A DNA stretch of 64,000 bases from Allacma fusca. Lineage: Eukaryota; Arthropoda; Collembola; Symphypleona; Sminthuridae. Each line of letters begins with the position of its first letter. The stretch's first letter is position 1. Below are positions 20,808 to 31,996 of this stretch, piece by piece. The notes beneath the pieces were generated by a model, which was not told the DNA's origin, ran no database searches, and saw nothing but the letters and a program-made list of their open reading frames with translations. The position numbers were made by a program, and so were the translations under genes. The stretch is from assembly GCA_947179485.1 (NCBI GenBank), contig OX359250.1, positions 18,582,539-18,646,538 on the forward strand. The letters run 5' to 3'.

Positions 20808-20951
20808 TTTTTTCTGACGGAAAGATCCTAAGCGAAATTTTTTGCAGGTAAAATGGGGGATGTTGAGACTTAGACCGTCCAGCGTTCTGTTGTTTGGATT
20901 ATGATGGTACTGCTGTTGTCCGGAGGTAGCTGCGAGTATGTAAACGTTCAT

Positions 20952-22280
20952 AAGAACTGATGAAATATTTTTTTTTAAAACGGACGTATTCTTTCACTGT
21001 CTTGTCAAAAAATTATTTTCACACGGAACTACTATGTCCGAATTTTGCTGAAATTACAATTTTGTATTACGGAATCACTAGGGCTTTTTGGTACTGCTGT
21101 GGAACTTTTTACGCAGTTTTTATTATAAAAACTGCAATTTTTTATTAAAAAGTAGACTTTATCTGCTACAGCTACCAAATTGCGAGAAATTTGAGGGTCC
21201 TACTAGGAAAAGCTGTTGCCACCGACTGGTTAATTTTGAACATAATTTTTCTATTATACAGGATTTCCACAGAAGCCCATCAACATACCCCATGACTTGT
21301 CCTCCATGTACATAATGCTAACGTATTATTTGCACCTCCTATAAGACCCTGCCCCGACTCTACCCGGTCAAGTTAAAGCATGCGATGTAATATTATCAAT
21401 TATTGGTCATCGCACCAACGCAAAAGAATTGGAGTTATGCAAACCTGTGCAAATAACGTCGAGCAGAATAAATCTGCAGGGAAGCACGTAGTTCTGACTT
21501 ACGCAACAAAATTGAAATATGTGTATCAAATAGTCGTTTATGGAACCTAAAACATAAACGGGAATACTAATCTTTTGAGCACGTCATAAAAAATAAGACA
21601 ATGGTAAATTGACATTTTGTTCTGACAGGAAACGATCGGATGAATTATGTACTCTCACTCTCAATACTATTATTTAACGAGCTACATTTTGACGTATATT
21701 CTTGTAAATTTTTGCGACAATCACTTCCGAGACTTTGACCAGTTGGGCTTGACAAAAACTGGAAATAACACTTTGTATAAAATATTTGCTGACAAGAAGA
21801 CAGGCTAGGCACCGGGCATATGACGTCAAAACTATGTCACAATCACAAGGTTTAACTGAAGCCTGTAAAGCTGAGTAGGGTTAACGAATTGTCCAAAACG
21901 GCCTTTTAATCACTGAGCCTTCTTGGCTTCCCGAGTAATTGAATTACAATTTTTTGGTGAAAGTTCGTCTACATCGCAGCTGCTTCCAATATGCACGTAC
22001 ACATCTGAATGAAGGTTTGAAAATAAATCAGAAACAGTGCAGAGCGAGTTCCATTCTACTATTTCGGTATAGCTCAATAATACGGCCAGATACAATGATT
22101 CGGTTCTGTAAAAGTTAGTGTACGAATCGGGATAGAATTTTTGTTGAAATAATGCTACTTAACGAAAGAGATGAAATTAGTCTTGTTTTACGATAGCTTG
22201 CGTCAATGAATTTAATGGATAAAACCTTCCGTTCAGTCTACTCCTCAACACATTTGTTCCGACATACATATATAAACATA
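20952..22280. other. Upstream region of the tan-like gene, nothing else seen
   Basis: AT-rich, only short random open frames. The promoter and any untranslated first exon of the minus-strand tan-like gene should lie here; no distinct element is visible. Confidence 0.4.
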
Positions 22281-22289
22281 AGTTAGGCT

Positions 22290-22600
22290 TATTGTTAGTT
22301 ACTGCAACCTTTAAAGTTAAAAGGAATACTCTGTAAACTAACATATGGCAAAAAATTCACGAAGGAATTCGTGAATCTATAACGACGCTTATAAACTTCT
22401 AATGAAAAAAAAAACTGTGTGGGGGAAGATTCCGTAATGTGCTATTATTTTATGCATTATTATTTGCTTTGCGACAATTTGAGTATAATACAAACCAGTC
22501 ACTAGAGCTGAAGCGAAAGTAATCGTAATCAGAGCAGTGCACGTGTTCTCAAAAAGAGCTTGAACGTCTTCACTATCCTCTTGAATTATTGATCCTCAAT
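22290..22600 (+). pseudogene. Decayed copy of the Acsl 3' end
   Basis: The stretch beginning GTTAGTTACTGCAACC at about 22298 matches the last Acsl exon at about 17698 (VTAAFKIKRN region) with a few changes, then drifts and carries in-frame stops. Further on, TAGAGCTGAAGCGAAAGTAA at about 22504 matches 18000-18020 downstream of Acsl. So a segment from the final exon into the 3' flank (about 17695-18070) was duplicated about 4.5 kb away, beyond the tan-like gene, and has decayed. Confidence 0.6.
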
Positions 22601-23274
22601 TTGATCCTAAAACAAATCTTTTTGTATAATGATTCACTAGTTATATTTTCTCATGAGTCAACCTAATTATTAATTTAAATCAAACTACAATACCACACTT
22701 TGTATAATGGTACACCTTTCATGGTTTTTGGGATACAGTTATAAAGACCTGACCCTGAATTCAATTTAAAGATGCTGACACTCCTATAGATGTAATTATA
22801 TAAGTATCACCCAGCAGAGAGAGAGAGAGGATAAATGCACATGAGAAACTTTTCCACTTACAATTAGGCGAAGGTAATGACCGCGTTGCTTTTGGTTCAA
22901 ATTTTTAAAGCACTCCAAAATTATTAGAGTTGAAGTTATTAAAAATTTGTGTTAACGTAACGATCTTGTTTAATATTTCTAATGGCGCTGTTGTATTAAC
23001 ACACAAAAGCAACTCTGTAAACTTTATTGCTTGTATTTTTACCATAGACCCTAGACTGTAACACATTTCCAAATAAATCATACTAAAAATTATGTCATCA
23101 CTCATCTAAATCACCTGAAAGTCTGCGGCTATATAACAGCAGTGACTTCGTCACCGCAAAAATAAAATACTAAACAGATCCTAATGAACACGTTACATCA
23201 TGATCATACCCTACTCGATCGCGAACACACGAAATAGAAATAACACTAAAACTTATTCATAGATCTCCATAGCA
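22600..23274. other. Intergenic, nothing recognised
   Basis: Only a short (GA)n tract near 22817-22830 and AT-rich DNA between the Acsl-derived fragment and the 3' end of the rhodanese gene. Confidence 0.4.
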
Positions 23275-24082
23275 TTATTTAAGTTCTCCTCCATTTTCTT
23301 TCCAGTCGTTAATTCCAGGATAGATTCTAAAACACGAAAACCCAGATCAATGAGTAATAATCTTTTTCTCCAATCCAGTTAATGTCGTCAACACCATCAA
23401 AATTATTCCATAACCACATGTTACTGATTCCAACTCACTTCAACTTTGTGTAACCCAGTTGTGACATGACCTTAGCAGCTAATTCAGCTCGAATACCAGC
23501 CTTACAATAAACCACAATATCTTGATCATTGGCAGGTTTGTCAAATCCATACTGTTCCAAAAACGTCTCATCATCCATCACCAAGGCTTTGGGTACTTCC
23601 CCCACTGAAAATAACCCCCAGAACATAAATATTACAATTTATAAAAAGACAACATACCTAATTCACAATCCTCTGTAACATACACCTTTAAAATAAAAAA
23701 TCACAACAAAAACTAATAATTGCAAATTACATGGGATATTTTTTCCTTTAGCAATCCTCCCGTCCGTTGTCAATTCACCCTTCTCTCTAACATCCAAAAA
23801 TACCGTGTTTTCCCCTTGAATTTCTTTCTGGGCTTCCGCGAATGTCAGCACCTGAAATACTATTTCAATTAAGACTGTTCAAGATTCCCTATTTGCAATC
23901 GCAAATCGCAACACTAAATACATAAATAAAAAGTAGAAACATCAAAGTTACAAAAACCAACAGTATCATAATCATAACACTTCAAAATATAATCCAAAAT
24001 GATGCTTACAATTTGGTCCTTGCGACATTTGGCGAAATCCCAGCCACACGTTGGCCACTAGTCCCCTTCCCAGTCTCAACAT
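23275..24082 (-). CDS. Single-domain rhodanese (thiosulfate sulfurtransferase-like), probably mitochondrial
   Basis: Four exons with matching phases: 24082-24010, 23859-23731, 23604-23439, 23326-23275; 139 residues. Single-domain rhodaneses transfer sulfane sulfur through a cysteine persulfide. Visible: FLDVREKGE (CDC25/rhodanese homology box), NIPLGEVP, the active loop VVYCKAGIRAE with catalytic Cys about residue 101, and the closing YPGINDWKENGG block. The first 24 residues (MLRLGRGLVANVWLGFRQM) are basic, hydrophobic and without acids, as in a mitochondrial presequence; a downstream Met at residue 19 would give a cytosolic form. Exon 2 has two acceptors 8 bases apart; only the outer one (starting at 23859) keeps frame with exon 1. 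Similar in size to insect Hsp67B2/TSTD proteins. Confidence 0.82.
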
Positions 24083-24350
24083 AATTTACGACCACAAAAC
24101 GATATTAAATTACTAATTGTAACAGGATGTGAATTGCATTAATTATTACTTATTTTAGAAGTTATTATTGGGATAAATATACAGTGTCGGTAAAACCGAG
24201 GGGTAAGTTCAGTATATTTAGAGTGTATCTCCCTAATATTACAGCGTGCTATTAGTTTCAAGTTGTAATTTAAACAAATTGTCGAAATGATCGGGAAATG
24301 TGTTTCATTTCTCTTTCGATTAAGTAAGATTCCATATATTTTTTCACACA

Positions 24351-24802
24351 ACTTGTTTCAAAGGAATCTCTTTCCCTCCTACACAGAGGATGTCTGGTTT
24401 AGTTTAGAGGTTTCATCATACAAAATACTAGAATGATGCCATTTGCTCTTCGTACTTAATATTAATTATTAATTACAACAATATAAGATTTTGTGCCTCC
24501 TTGTTGCTACTGTTGTTATTTTTGCTGCTGCTGTTGTTATAATTATTGTTATTTTTGCTGCTGTTGTTATTATTATTGTTATTTTTGCTGCTGTTGTTAT
24601 TGTTGTTATTTTCGCGGATATGCTGTTGTTATTGTTGTTGTTATTTTCGCGGATATGCTGTTGTTATTGTTGTTATTATTGTTGTTGATGCTGCTGCAGC
24701 TGCTGTTATTGCCACTGTTGTTGTTGTTGATGTTATTGCTGCTCTTGTAAATGTTTGGGTTGCTGCTGCTGCAGTTGTTACTCTTGTTGTTATTGATGGT
24801 GG
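24351..24802 (+). repeat. Dispersed repeat with GTT/GCT trinucleotide tract (copy A)
   Basis: Begins ACTTGTTTCAAAGGA and runs through ATGATGCCATTTGCTCTTC into a long degenerate GTTGTTATT/GCTGCT tract (about 24500-24800). The same unit recurs at 46347-46710 and 52426-52790, so this is a dispersed repeat and not a simple isolated microsatellite. Open frames across it are poly-Leu/Cys artefacts. It is interrupted at its right by the 24803 TIR. Confidence 0.6.
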
Positions 24803-25545
24803 CAGGGTGCCCAGATTATTCAATTCTCAAATCAGGACTTTTAAGTAAGTTTACCCCGACCTTCAAAAAGTTGAATTTTTTTGTCAAACGGGTTTCCGTA
24901 CCCCAGTATTCTGATATTTTTCAGATAATCAGCTAAATGCGTATATTAACGACATCAAGGTTAGGAATTGACCATTGAATGGTTAACAGTAACCAATGCT
25001 GCAATTAGTTGGCCGTTGTACTTTTGTAACCAGACCCGAAAAACCGCTCGTTCAATTTTCAGCTGAAAACGGATATTCGAAATACATTATTTTGAACTCA
25101 TTTTTGAAGGTCGGGGTAGGTGAAACTTGTAATTTCCCATGTTAAATGCCATTTAAAATTTGCAGTTTTGAATTTCGAGACAAATTGACCTCGCGCTAAA
25201 GTTTTTTAAAAAACTACGTATGATTTTTCAGGTGGCAGGTGTGACTTAAAGTTGTACTCAGAGGATGAGCAAACTAGTTTTGGCGGAAGTTCGAAAATCT
25301 GGAGGGGGCACCAAAAAATGTTTACTTGTTAGTGCAAACTATTTACGTTTGGCTTGCGTATGCCTAAGAAAGCTTGTTCTGATTTCAAAATTTTGAATGA
25401 GCTCCTCCGTGACAGAAAATTGAGTTGTCCCGATTCGTCCGGATCTTCATAAGAATCTAACAAAATATCTTGAAGCAAGTGGGAAACACTTCCGTTTTTT
25501 CATTTCTTGCATCTGACTTTAGAGAAAACTCTTGAGATATTATAT

Positions 25546-26063
25546 TGTTAGGTATGTATATAGAAATTACATAAATTAGTTAAGTCTCACATGAATAATT
25601 AATTAAGTTGTGAAATACACAACCTTAGGTTAAGACAGTTCAAAGTTACTTCAACACTTATTGTAAAGGTGCAAAGTAAGCACTTCCCATCGGCTAAAGC
25701 CGACGAGTGTCAACGTCCCGTTACATCCGTTATGATGTAACGTCTAGACTTAAGATTGTAAAAATAGGCTCAAGTAGCCACTTGTTAAGTTTAAGATTCT
25801 TCCAGACTCTTCAGTGAATAACTGAGAGTCATTCCAGTAACACCTATTTTTAGTTGTTAATCTTCATTTCCTTTTCCGTTTGATTTCACTTATTAAATAA
25901 AAGCAATTAGTCTTCGGATTAATAGAAAATCACAATCAATCATTTATTCATAATCATTCCTTCTATCAGCACGATTTCCAATTATTTACAATTTCTCGAC
26001 AATTACATAAGTAAATAATCCAGGAGTTAGGATTTCATGGTATGACCATAACCTACTCTTACA
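25546..26063 (+). repeat. 5' LTR of the Ty3/gypsy element
   Basis: 518 bp starting TGTTAGG and ending CTTACA, with AATAAA at about 25896 as a likely R-region polyadenylation signal. Its last 89 bp (25975-26063) recur identically in length at 32532-32620. The left boundary rests on the TG start and the ATAT target duplication. Confidence 0.7.
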
Positions 26064-26081
26064 TGGTGGCCCATGTAAAAC
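26064..26081 (+). promoter_or_regulatory. Candidate tRNA primer-binding site
   Basis: TGGTGGCCCATGTA directly abuts the LTR end and begins with TGG, complementary to a tRNA CCA tail, where first-strand synthesis is primed. The priming tRNA was not identified. Confidence 0.5.
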
Positions 26082-26584
26082 ATTGCCAAAATATTACTGC
26101 CCTGGCAATGCTCCCGAATTACTCTCATTTATCACTCCCCTTGGGAAACAATCGATTTACTTTAAGAATTGATTTCCTTACCAGGCAAGTTTGAATAATG
26201 TGTCATATTTCGTGAGAATTTTTGAGATTTACAGTTTTGGCCACGCAGAGGTTACATTCCTGCATTTTTGACGTTGCAACACGCACAGCTCATTCGGGAC
26301 TACCCCCAGAGGAGTCAACCGTTATTGACTGTGACCGGTCGAAGAACCCCTCGTAAGTTTTTATTGATAAACGGGGTTGTTATTTCTTGTCCACGGAAGG
26401 CAGACGGATTTACCTGCGCTTCACCGACCGATGCCCTGAGGATTTGGGTATACTCAACGGACAGCCACGGAGCTCAGTACCGTTCCCACCTCATCCAGGA
26501 GGAATTTCATATAGTAAATACACAGTATTAAGTTTCATATCCATGAACCACCGTCACGGTACGTACATACTTACGTTATAATTT

Positions 26585-28179
26585 ATGTCCGATAAAAAGA
26601 AGCCCTCAGCATCCAAACCAGACCCTAAACCTTCTACAAGTAGAGTCACTCGTAAAAATTCTGACCCTGATTTAAAAGACGCCTCTGAATTAGCAAAAGT
26701 CTTACAACAAGCGAAAGCGAAAGCAAAAGCTACCACTAGCACTAGTAAAAAGCCCAAGCCTCAGCCGTTACCACCTCCAATCTTACCTACACCGCCCGTT
26801 CCTCCAGTAGTTCCGCCCGCACAAGCTTCACCTCCACGAACTCCGAGTCCACAATATTCTACCCCTCCAGGTACACCTCCACCGATTTCTTTACCCCCCC
26901 ACCACCACCACCATTACCAGTTCTTTCGCTCGTTACTCCTCCCACACGCATTGTTCCGTCTTTAAAACGGCAAATTTCCAAGGCCCGCAAACGCCAAAAT
27001 TTTTATCGAATAAACCCTCATAAACGTCCTCGCACAGTAAAATTTTTCAATATGGCTGCTGCTGCTGCTGCTGCCAACCCTGTTAATGTTACAATCAACA
27101 CTGCTCCCATTCATTCTATAGTTGATTTTCAAAAGATTAAACAATTCCTTCCCGCAACTCATGATGTTCATGATTTTATTATTGACGTTCAACGTGTCGT
27201 GGCCCAATATCAATGGGATTGGCCCACTCTCCAAGGACACACTCCCAATTTATTAGCTCGTGACCCCTTTCAATGGCTACAAACCCAACTCGCCATAGCT
27301 CCACCCACTATTGTTAGTATTGATACATTCTTCACGGCTCTCCGTGAACGCTATGCCAAGCCTCGACAGGTTTATCTCAATCAGTTAATTTCCCGTAAGC
27401 AAAAAGACAATGAAACGAGTGCCAAGTTTTTGTATGATGTTGATAGTATTTGCACTCGCTATGACCCAACTATGAGTCAACCTGACCGTGTGGCTTGGGG
27501 AATGGAAGGCCTCCTTCCCAAGTACAAATCTGCAGCGGCAGGTTTTCCATTTACAAGCATAGCTGCTCTCGTTCGTTTTTGCGAACAACGAGAATTTGCA
27601 GATACAACTGCTGGCCCCTCCGATATGGCTGCAAAAGTTAAGTCTTTGGAAGAAACCATCCAAAAACTTACCTTGTCTGATGCGCCTAATGCCCAAGCTA
27701 ATTTTGCTTTTGTCCCTGGCCGCGGACGAGGTCGTGGCAATGGCCGCGGCAATTTCCACAATAATAATAATCACCGCGGTCACCAGGGCAACATTCACCA
27801 ACCAGTTCCCCATCAACCCAGAGGTAATAACATGAATAACAATAATAATAGAGGACAGGCTCAGAACCCACATAAAGGCATGCAATGTTATAATTGTAAT
27901 AAGTTTGGTCACATCAGTCGTGACTGCCGTTCGGGAAACCAACAGAGGGGGCCCAACCAGCGTGGTCAGGGTCCCCGCCCGAACTTTCGGAACAACAATT
28001 TCCGCGGAAACAACAATGGCTTCCGCAACAATCAACCGAACAACGGCAACAATCGCCGGAACGACCAAAATGCCCACAGATTGGAAATTTCATTCAATCC
28101 CAATCCGCCCCAAACCAATCAAACTCCCCAGAATCACTTTGCGAATCTTCAATATCCCTCCATAACTTACCCACAATAA
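26585..28179 (+). pseudogene. gag: gag of the Ty3/gypsy element, interrupted by a frame break
   Basis: An ATG at 26585 opens a Lys-, Pro-rich N-terminal part (residues 1 to about 105). Near a run of seven C (26894-26900) the reading moves to the other frame, where a P-rich, basic stretch continues without stop into the 375-codon ORF at 27052-28179. That ORF has a capsid-like alpha-rich region and a CCHC zinc knuckle (CYNCNKFGHISRDC) near residue 280, followed by an Asn/Arg/Gly-rich nucleic-acid-binding tail. The homopolymer suggests a one-base indel (mutation or sequencing error). Alternatively Gag starts at 27052 and the upstream ORF is separate. Confidence 0.7.
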
Positions 28180-28199
28180 ACCTGTCACCCGCTTCATCA

Positions 28200-31100
28200 A
28201 TGTGCCCATATATTATGTGCTATTTTGATGATGTCTCCATTGATGCATTAATTGATACAGGAGCTTCTCATAATTTAATACAAAAGAATCACATCCCCTC
28301 CAGTGCAGTCATCACTCCTTGCCCACAAAGATTTGTTATCACAGCAGATAAGGCTCGCATTCCTACGTCCCATATAGCCTCCTTAACTTTCCAACTTGAT
28401 AACTACTTTTACACAACAGAAGCCCATGTCCTTGAAACGCTCACTCCTCCACTCATTCTTGGCTGTAAGTTTATTACACAATTTGACTTTCATATACATC
28501 TGAACTCGAACTCCCTATACAACTCTCACGTATGTCATTACTTTCGTAAGCATGCATACTCAGCCACTTGCTCACCCGAGTGCGGCTGTTCCTCTCCCGT
28601 CAAAACATTATTTACTATCCAACTTCCCCCTCGACACCAAATGTATGTACCTACTACTCCACTACACACGTCTCACACGACATTTTTCAACCCTCATCCA
28701 CTCATTGAAAAACAATACAAAGTTATTTTTCCTCCAGTTATCAACCCAGCGAAAAATGTTTTGCTCGCCACAAACATTTCCACATCCACCCAGATTATTC
28801 CCGCCGATACTCTTTTAGGTCATGCTCAACGCTATGATTTTACCCAAAGCTTAAACACAGCTCCGGTAATTCCTCAAAATCCCACCCCTTTCACCCCAAC
28901 CCAAATACAATCATTAAATATTAATCCAAAATTAAGGCCAGCTGAACGCGCCTCGATCATACGTCTCCTCAATAAATATTCATATTTATTTGCGTGGACG
29001 CTTATGGATCTTCAAGTTTGTACACTGCCCCCCATGAGAATTAGATTAAACTCTGACACTCCAGTTCAAGCTAAACCCTATCGCTTGAGCACTACGGAGC
29101 GTGAGATTTTAAAGCAAGAATTAGATAAATTAATTCAAGCAGGTATAATTGTTCCCTGTGAAAACTCCAATTATTCCACCCCTGTATTTTTAGTCCGCCA
29201 AAAATTAGGTAAATGGCGACTCGTCTGTGATTTTCAAAAACTGAATAAAATCACGATAGACGAAATTTTCCCTCTCCCAAGGATTGATGACTTGCTTTTT
29301 CAGTTACGAAGTGCTGCGTATTTTTCCCCCTTAGATTTATTTAGCGGTTATTACCAAGCCCTCATCCACCCGGATGATCAGCATTTAACTGCTATTGTCA
29401 CTGAATTCGGACTATATATGTACCTACGTGTATGTTTTGGTCTGAAAAATGCCCCCGCCTACTTTCAAAGGCTAGCTGCTCGTACTCTCGGTACCTTAAG
29501 ATACACACACGCTGTATCTTATATTGATGACATTATACCCTATAGTAAAGACTTTCCCTCTCACCTGGTCGCCATAGAACTTGTATTTCAACGCTTAGCT
29601 AAAGTTAATTTTCGCATGAATCCCAAAAAGTGTTTCTTTGGTATGCAAGAACATGTAGTCTTTGGATTCTTTTTGTCCCAAAAAGGTTTATCCACAGAAT
29701 CAGCAAAAGTAGCTGCAATCATGCAACAGCCCAAACCTAATAATTTAGAGACTCTACGTAAATTTTTAGGTACTATAGGTTATTATCGCAGATTTATTTG
29801 GAACTTTGCTCAAATAGCTGCTCCTCTCCAAGGATTATTGAAGAAACATTCACTGTATCATTGGAGCCCTGACTGTGATAAGGCATTTTTAACTCTCAAA
29901 AATGCGCTATGCACAGCTCCAGTACTTAGGCATTACGATCCCACGCTCCCATGTATTTTATACACGGATGCAAGTAATTTAGCCATAGCTGGCATTTTAC
30001 ATCAACAATTTGAGGATGGTGAACACCCAATTTATTTTATTTCCAGAGCTTTGACTCCAGCTGAGAAAAATTGGGGTGCTACCGAAAAAGAATGTTTAGC
30101 CGTAGTATTTGCCACACGAAAGCTTCGAGAATTTTTATATCTCAAACCTTTCATAATTGTTACTGACCATCATGCTTTATGTTATTTAAAATGCCAACGT
30201 AATTCCACCGCCCGACTTACTCGTATGGCTGTAATTTTAGAACAATTTCGCTATGTAATTCGGTATAAGAAAGGTACCCTACATAGGAACGTAGATGGTG
30301 TCTCTCGTTGCCCCTACGCTCTTTCCACTACAAAAGACACGGAGGATGATCTTACAATTCCAGGTCTTTCAGCCCAATCTCCAACAACCAGCCCCAATCC
30401 ACTCCCAGCAATACCTCTCATTAATCCTGCTGATTTAAAGCATGCTCAAGCTATTGATCATACTTTAAATAAATTATTGCAGAAAAAGCGCTCCAAATTA
30501 ATTCCCAATGATGATGGTATTTATTTTATTCAATTTAATCCCCGCAATCCTAAACTTTTAGTCATCCCTAAAGCTATGATTCCCATCGTGTTACAAAATG
30601 CTCACAATCATCCCCTTGGTGGTCATTTGAATTTTCAGCGGACTTTGGCACGTCTCCGTCCATTTTATTGGTGGAGATCAGTTACATCAGACACATTTAA
30701 GCACTGTACTCATTGCCCAGAGTGCCAAAGTCGCCAGCACCTCACCAAATTACGTATGGACAGTTTGAAAAACATTCCCATAAAAATTCCAGCAAGCACA
30801 TATGCTATGGATTTATTAGGCCCCTTTCGTGAAACTCCAAGATGCAATAAATATGTACTCGTCCTCACCGACTTATTTACCAAATGGGTACATACCTCAC
30901 TCCTTCCAAACCGAGAAGCTGCTCATATAGCCATGCATTTGGAATCTTTTATCTTAACATTTCCAGGCATGTCTATATTAATTTCCGACGGAGCTGCGGA
31001 GTTCAAATCCGCAACTCTTCAAGAATTATTAAAACGGTTTAATATTACCCATAATGTAAGTATGCCCTTTCACCCCCGTTCCCACGGAATTGTAGAGAGA

Positions 31101-31991
31101 TTAAATCAAACTCTCGCGATTATGCTCAGCAAATTTGTCTCGGACAATCAGTTAGATTGGGACATATTTGTACCGTATGTAATTACTGCATATAATACTT
31201 CCGAGCATTCAATTACAAAAATTTCCCCTTTTCAAGCATTTTTCGGTAGAGCTCCTCCAGCCCCTCTACTCAACTCCATTCCAAATACACTTTTGCAAAT
31301 GACTCAGCTCAGCGCTTCTCAGGTCAAAATTATGCATCAAAGAATATCTCAATTGATCAAAAAGGCTCAATTACAAGCCAAAGAACGATTTGATGCTATG
31401 TATCAACCCTTAGAGTTTAAAGTTGGTTCCCACGTTCGATTTTATCTCCCTCAGCGAAAAATTGGTTTGTCTGACAAACTTCTTTGTCGTTGGGTTGGAC
31501 CTTATACCATAACTTATATTGATAAGAACAATAATGCTGACTTAGTTTTAACCTTTCCCTCTACTAAGCTTAGACCTAGTATTAAGTGTCACCTCTCCCA
31601 ACTCAAGCTCATAAAAATTGATTTGGGGGATGGCATTATTCATCCCGAGTATGTATATACTACGGAAGACCAGCACGAATTTGACGCTTGGTTGACACAA
31701 TTTCCCTCCGACACCCCAAACTCCGATTCCTCTCTCCCTTCTCCCATCCGTAAACCTTCCACACGTCCTTCACGCAAAATGAAACTACAGCCGTCCACTT
31801 CTTCTGAAGACAGTCCAGTTAAGCGTTTAACTTCTCCTCCTCCAAACTTCTCGCCTCAAACTTTTGGTTATCACTCCACAAAGTTAAAATCAATTCTCAA
31901 ATCACCCCAACCAGTTGATAGCAATCATACACTTCGACGTTCCACACGTTTACGAAATAAAAAAAAGAAAGTTACATTTTCCCATGTCTGA
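28200..31991 (+). CDS. pol: Pol polyprotein of the Ty3/gypsy element (intact frame)
   Basis: 1,263 residues, in the -1 frame relative to gag and starting 21 bases after its stop. Domains in order: aspartic protease with DTGA (about 19-22); reverse transcriptase with LDLFSGYYQ and catalytic YIDD (about 441-444); RNase H with TDAS (about 588); integrase with an HHCC zinc finger (H-x3-H about 802, CPEC about 838) and catalytic positions in AMDLLGPF (about 870), SDGAAEF (about 930) and HGIVERL (about 962). A basic, Ser/Pro-rich tail ends in RNKKKKVTFSHV. All catalytic residues are present. Expression may be by frameshift or reinitiation, since the pol frame is open for some distance upstream of its ATG. 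Confidence 0.9.
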   Translation: MCPYIMCYFDDVSIDALIDTGASHNLIQKNHIPSSAVITPCPQRFVITADKARIPTSHIASLTFQLDNYFYTTEAHVLETLTPPLILGCKFITQFDFHIHLNSNSLYNSHVCHYFRKHAYSATCSPECGCSSPVKTLFTIQLPPRHQMYVPTTPLHTSHTTFFNPHPLIEKQYKVIFPPVINPAKNVLLATNISTSTQIIPADTLLGHAQRYDFTQSLNTAPVIPQNPTPFTPTQIQSLNINPKLRPAERASIIRLLNKYSYLFAWTLMDLQVCTLPPMRIRLNSDTPVQAKPYRLSTTEREILKQELDKLIQAGIIVPCENSNYSTPVFLVRQKLGKWRLVCDFQKLNKITIDEIFPLPRIDDLLFQLRSAAYFSPLDLFSGYYQALIHPDDQHLTAIVTEFGLYMYLRVCFGLKNAPAYFQRLAARTLGTLRYTHAVSYIDDIIPYSKDFPSHLVAIELVFQRLAKVNFRMNPKKCFFGMQEHVVFGFFLSQKGLSTESAKVAAIMQQPKPNNLETLRKFLGTIGYYRRFIWNFAQIAAPLQGLLKKHSLYHWSPDCDKAFLTLKNALCTAPVLRHYDPTLPCILYTDASNLAIAGILHQQFEDGEHPIYFISRALTPAEKNWGATEKECLAVVFATRKLREFLYLKPFIIVTDHHALCYLKCQRNSTARLTRMAVILEQFRYVIRYKKGTLHRNVDGVSRCPYALSTTKDTEDDLTIPGLSAQSPTTSPNPLPAIPLINPADLKHAQAIDHTLNKLLQKKRSKLIPNDDGIYFIQFNPRNPKLLVIPKAMIPIVLQNAHNHPLGGHLNFQRTLARLRPFYWWRSVTSDTFKHCTHCPECQSRQHLTKLRMDSLKNIPIKIPASTYAMDLLGPFRETPRCNKYVLVLTDLFTKWVHTSLLPNREAAHIAMHLESFILTFPGMSILISDGAAEFKSATLQELLKRFNITHNVSMPFHPRSHGIVERLNQTLAIMLSKFVSDNQLDWDIFVPYVITAYNTSEHSITKISPFQAFFGRAPPAPLLNSIPNTLLQMTQLSASQVKIMHQRISQLIKKAQLQAKERFDAMYQPLEFKVGSHVRFYLPQRKIGLSDKLLCRWVGPYTITYIDKNNNADLVLTFPSTKLRPSIKCHLSQLKLIKIDLGDGIIHPEYVYTTEDQHEFDAWLTQFPSDTPNSDSSLPSPIRKPSTRPSRKMKLQPSTSSEDSPVKRLTSPPPNFSPQTFGYHSTKLKSILKSPQPVDSNHTLRRSTRLRNKKKKVTFSHV

Positions 31992-31996
31992 CCACA

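Noticed and set aside
23424..23438. A 15-bp GT...AG 'micro-intron' in the rhodanese gene, which would restore reading after an in-frame TGA
   Set aside because: Far below any animal intron size. The exon at 23326-23275 fits the phase and supplies the conserved rhodanese C-terminus.
24491..24848. Leu/Cys/Ala/Val-rich open frames (also at 46433-46700 and 52512-52779)
   Set aside because: They are translations of a GTT/GCT trinucleotide tract, open in several frames and on both strands.
27385..28077. 230-codon minus-strand ORF opposite gag
   Set aside because: Shadow of the Asn/Gly/Arg-rich gag tail on the other strand.
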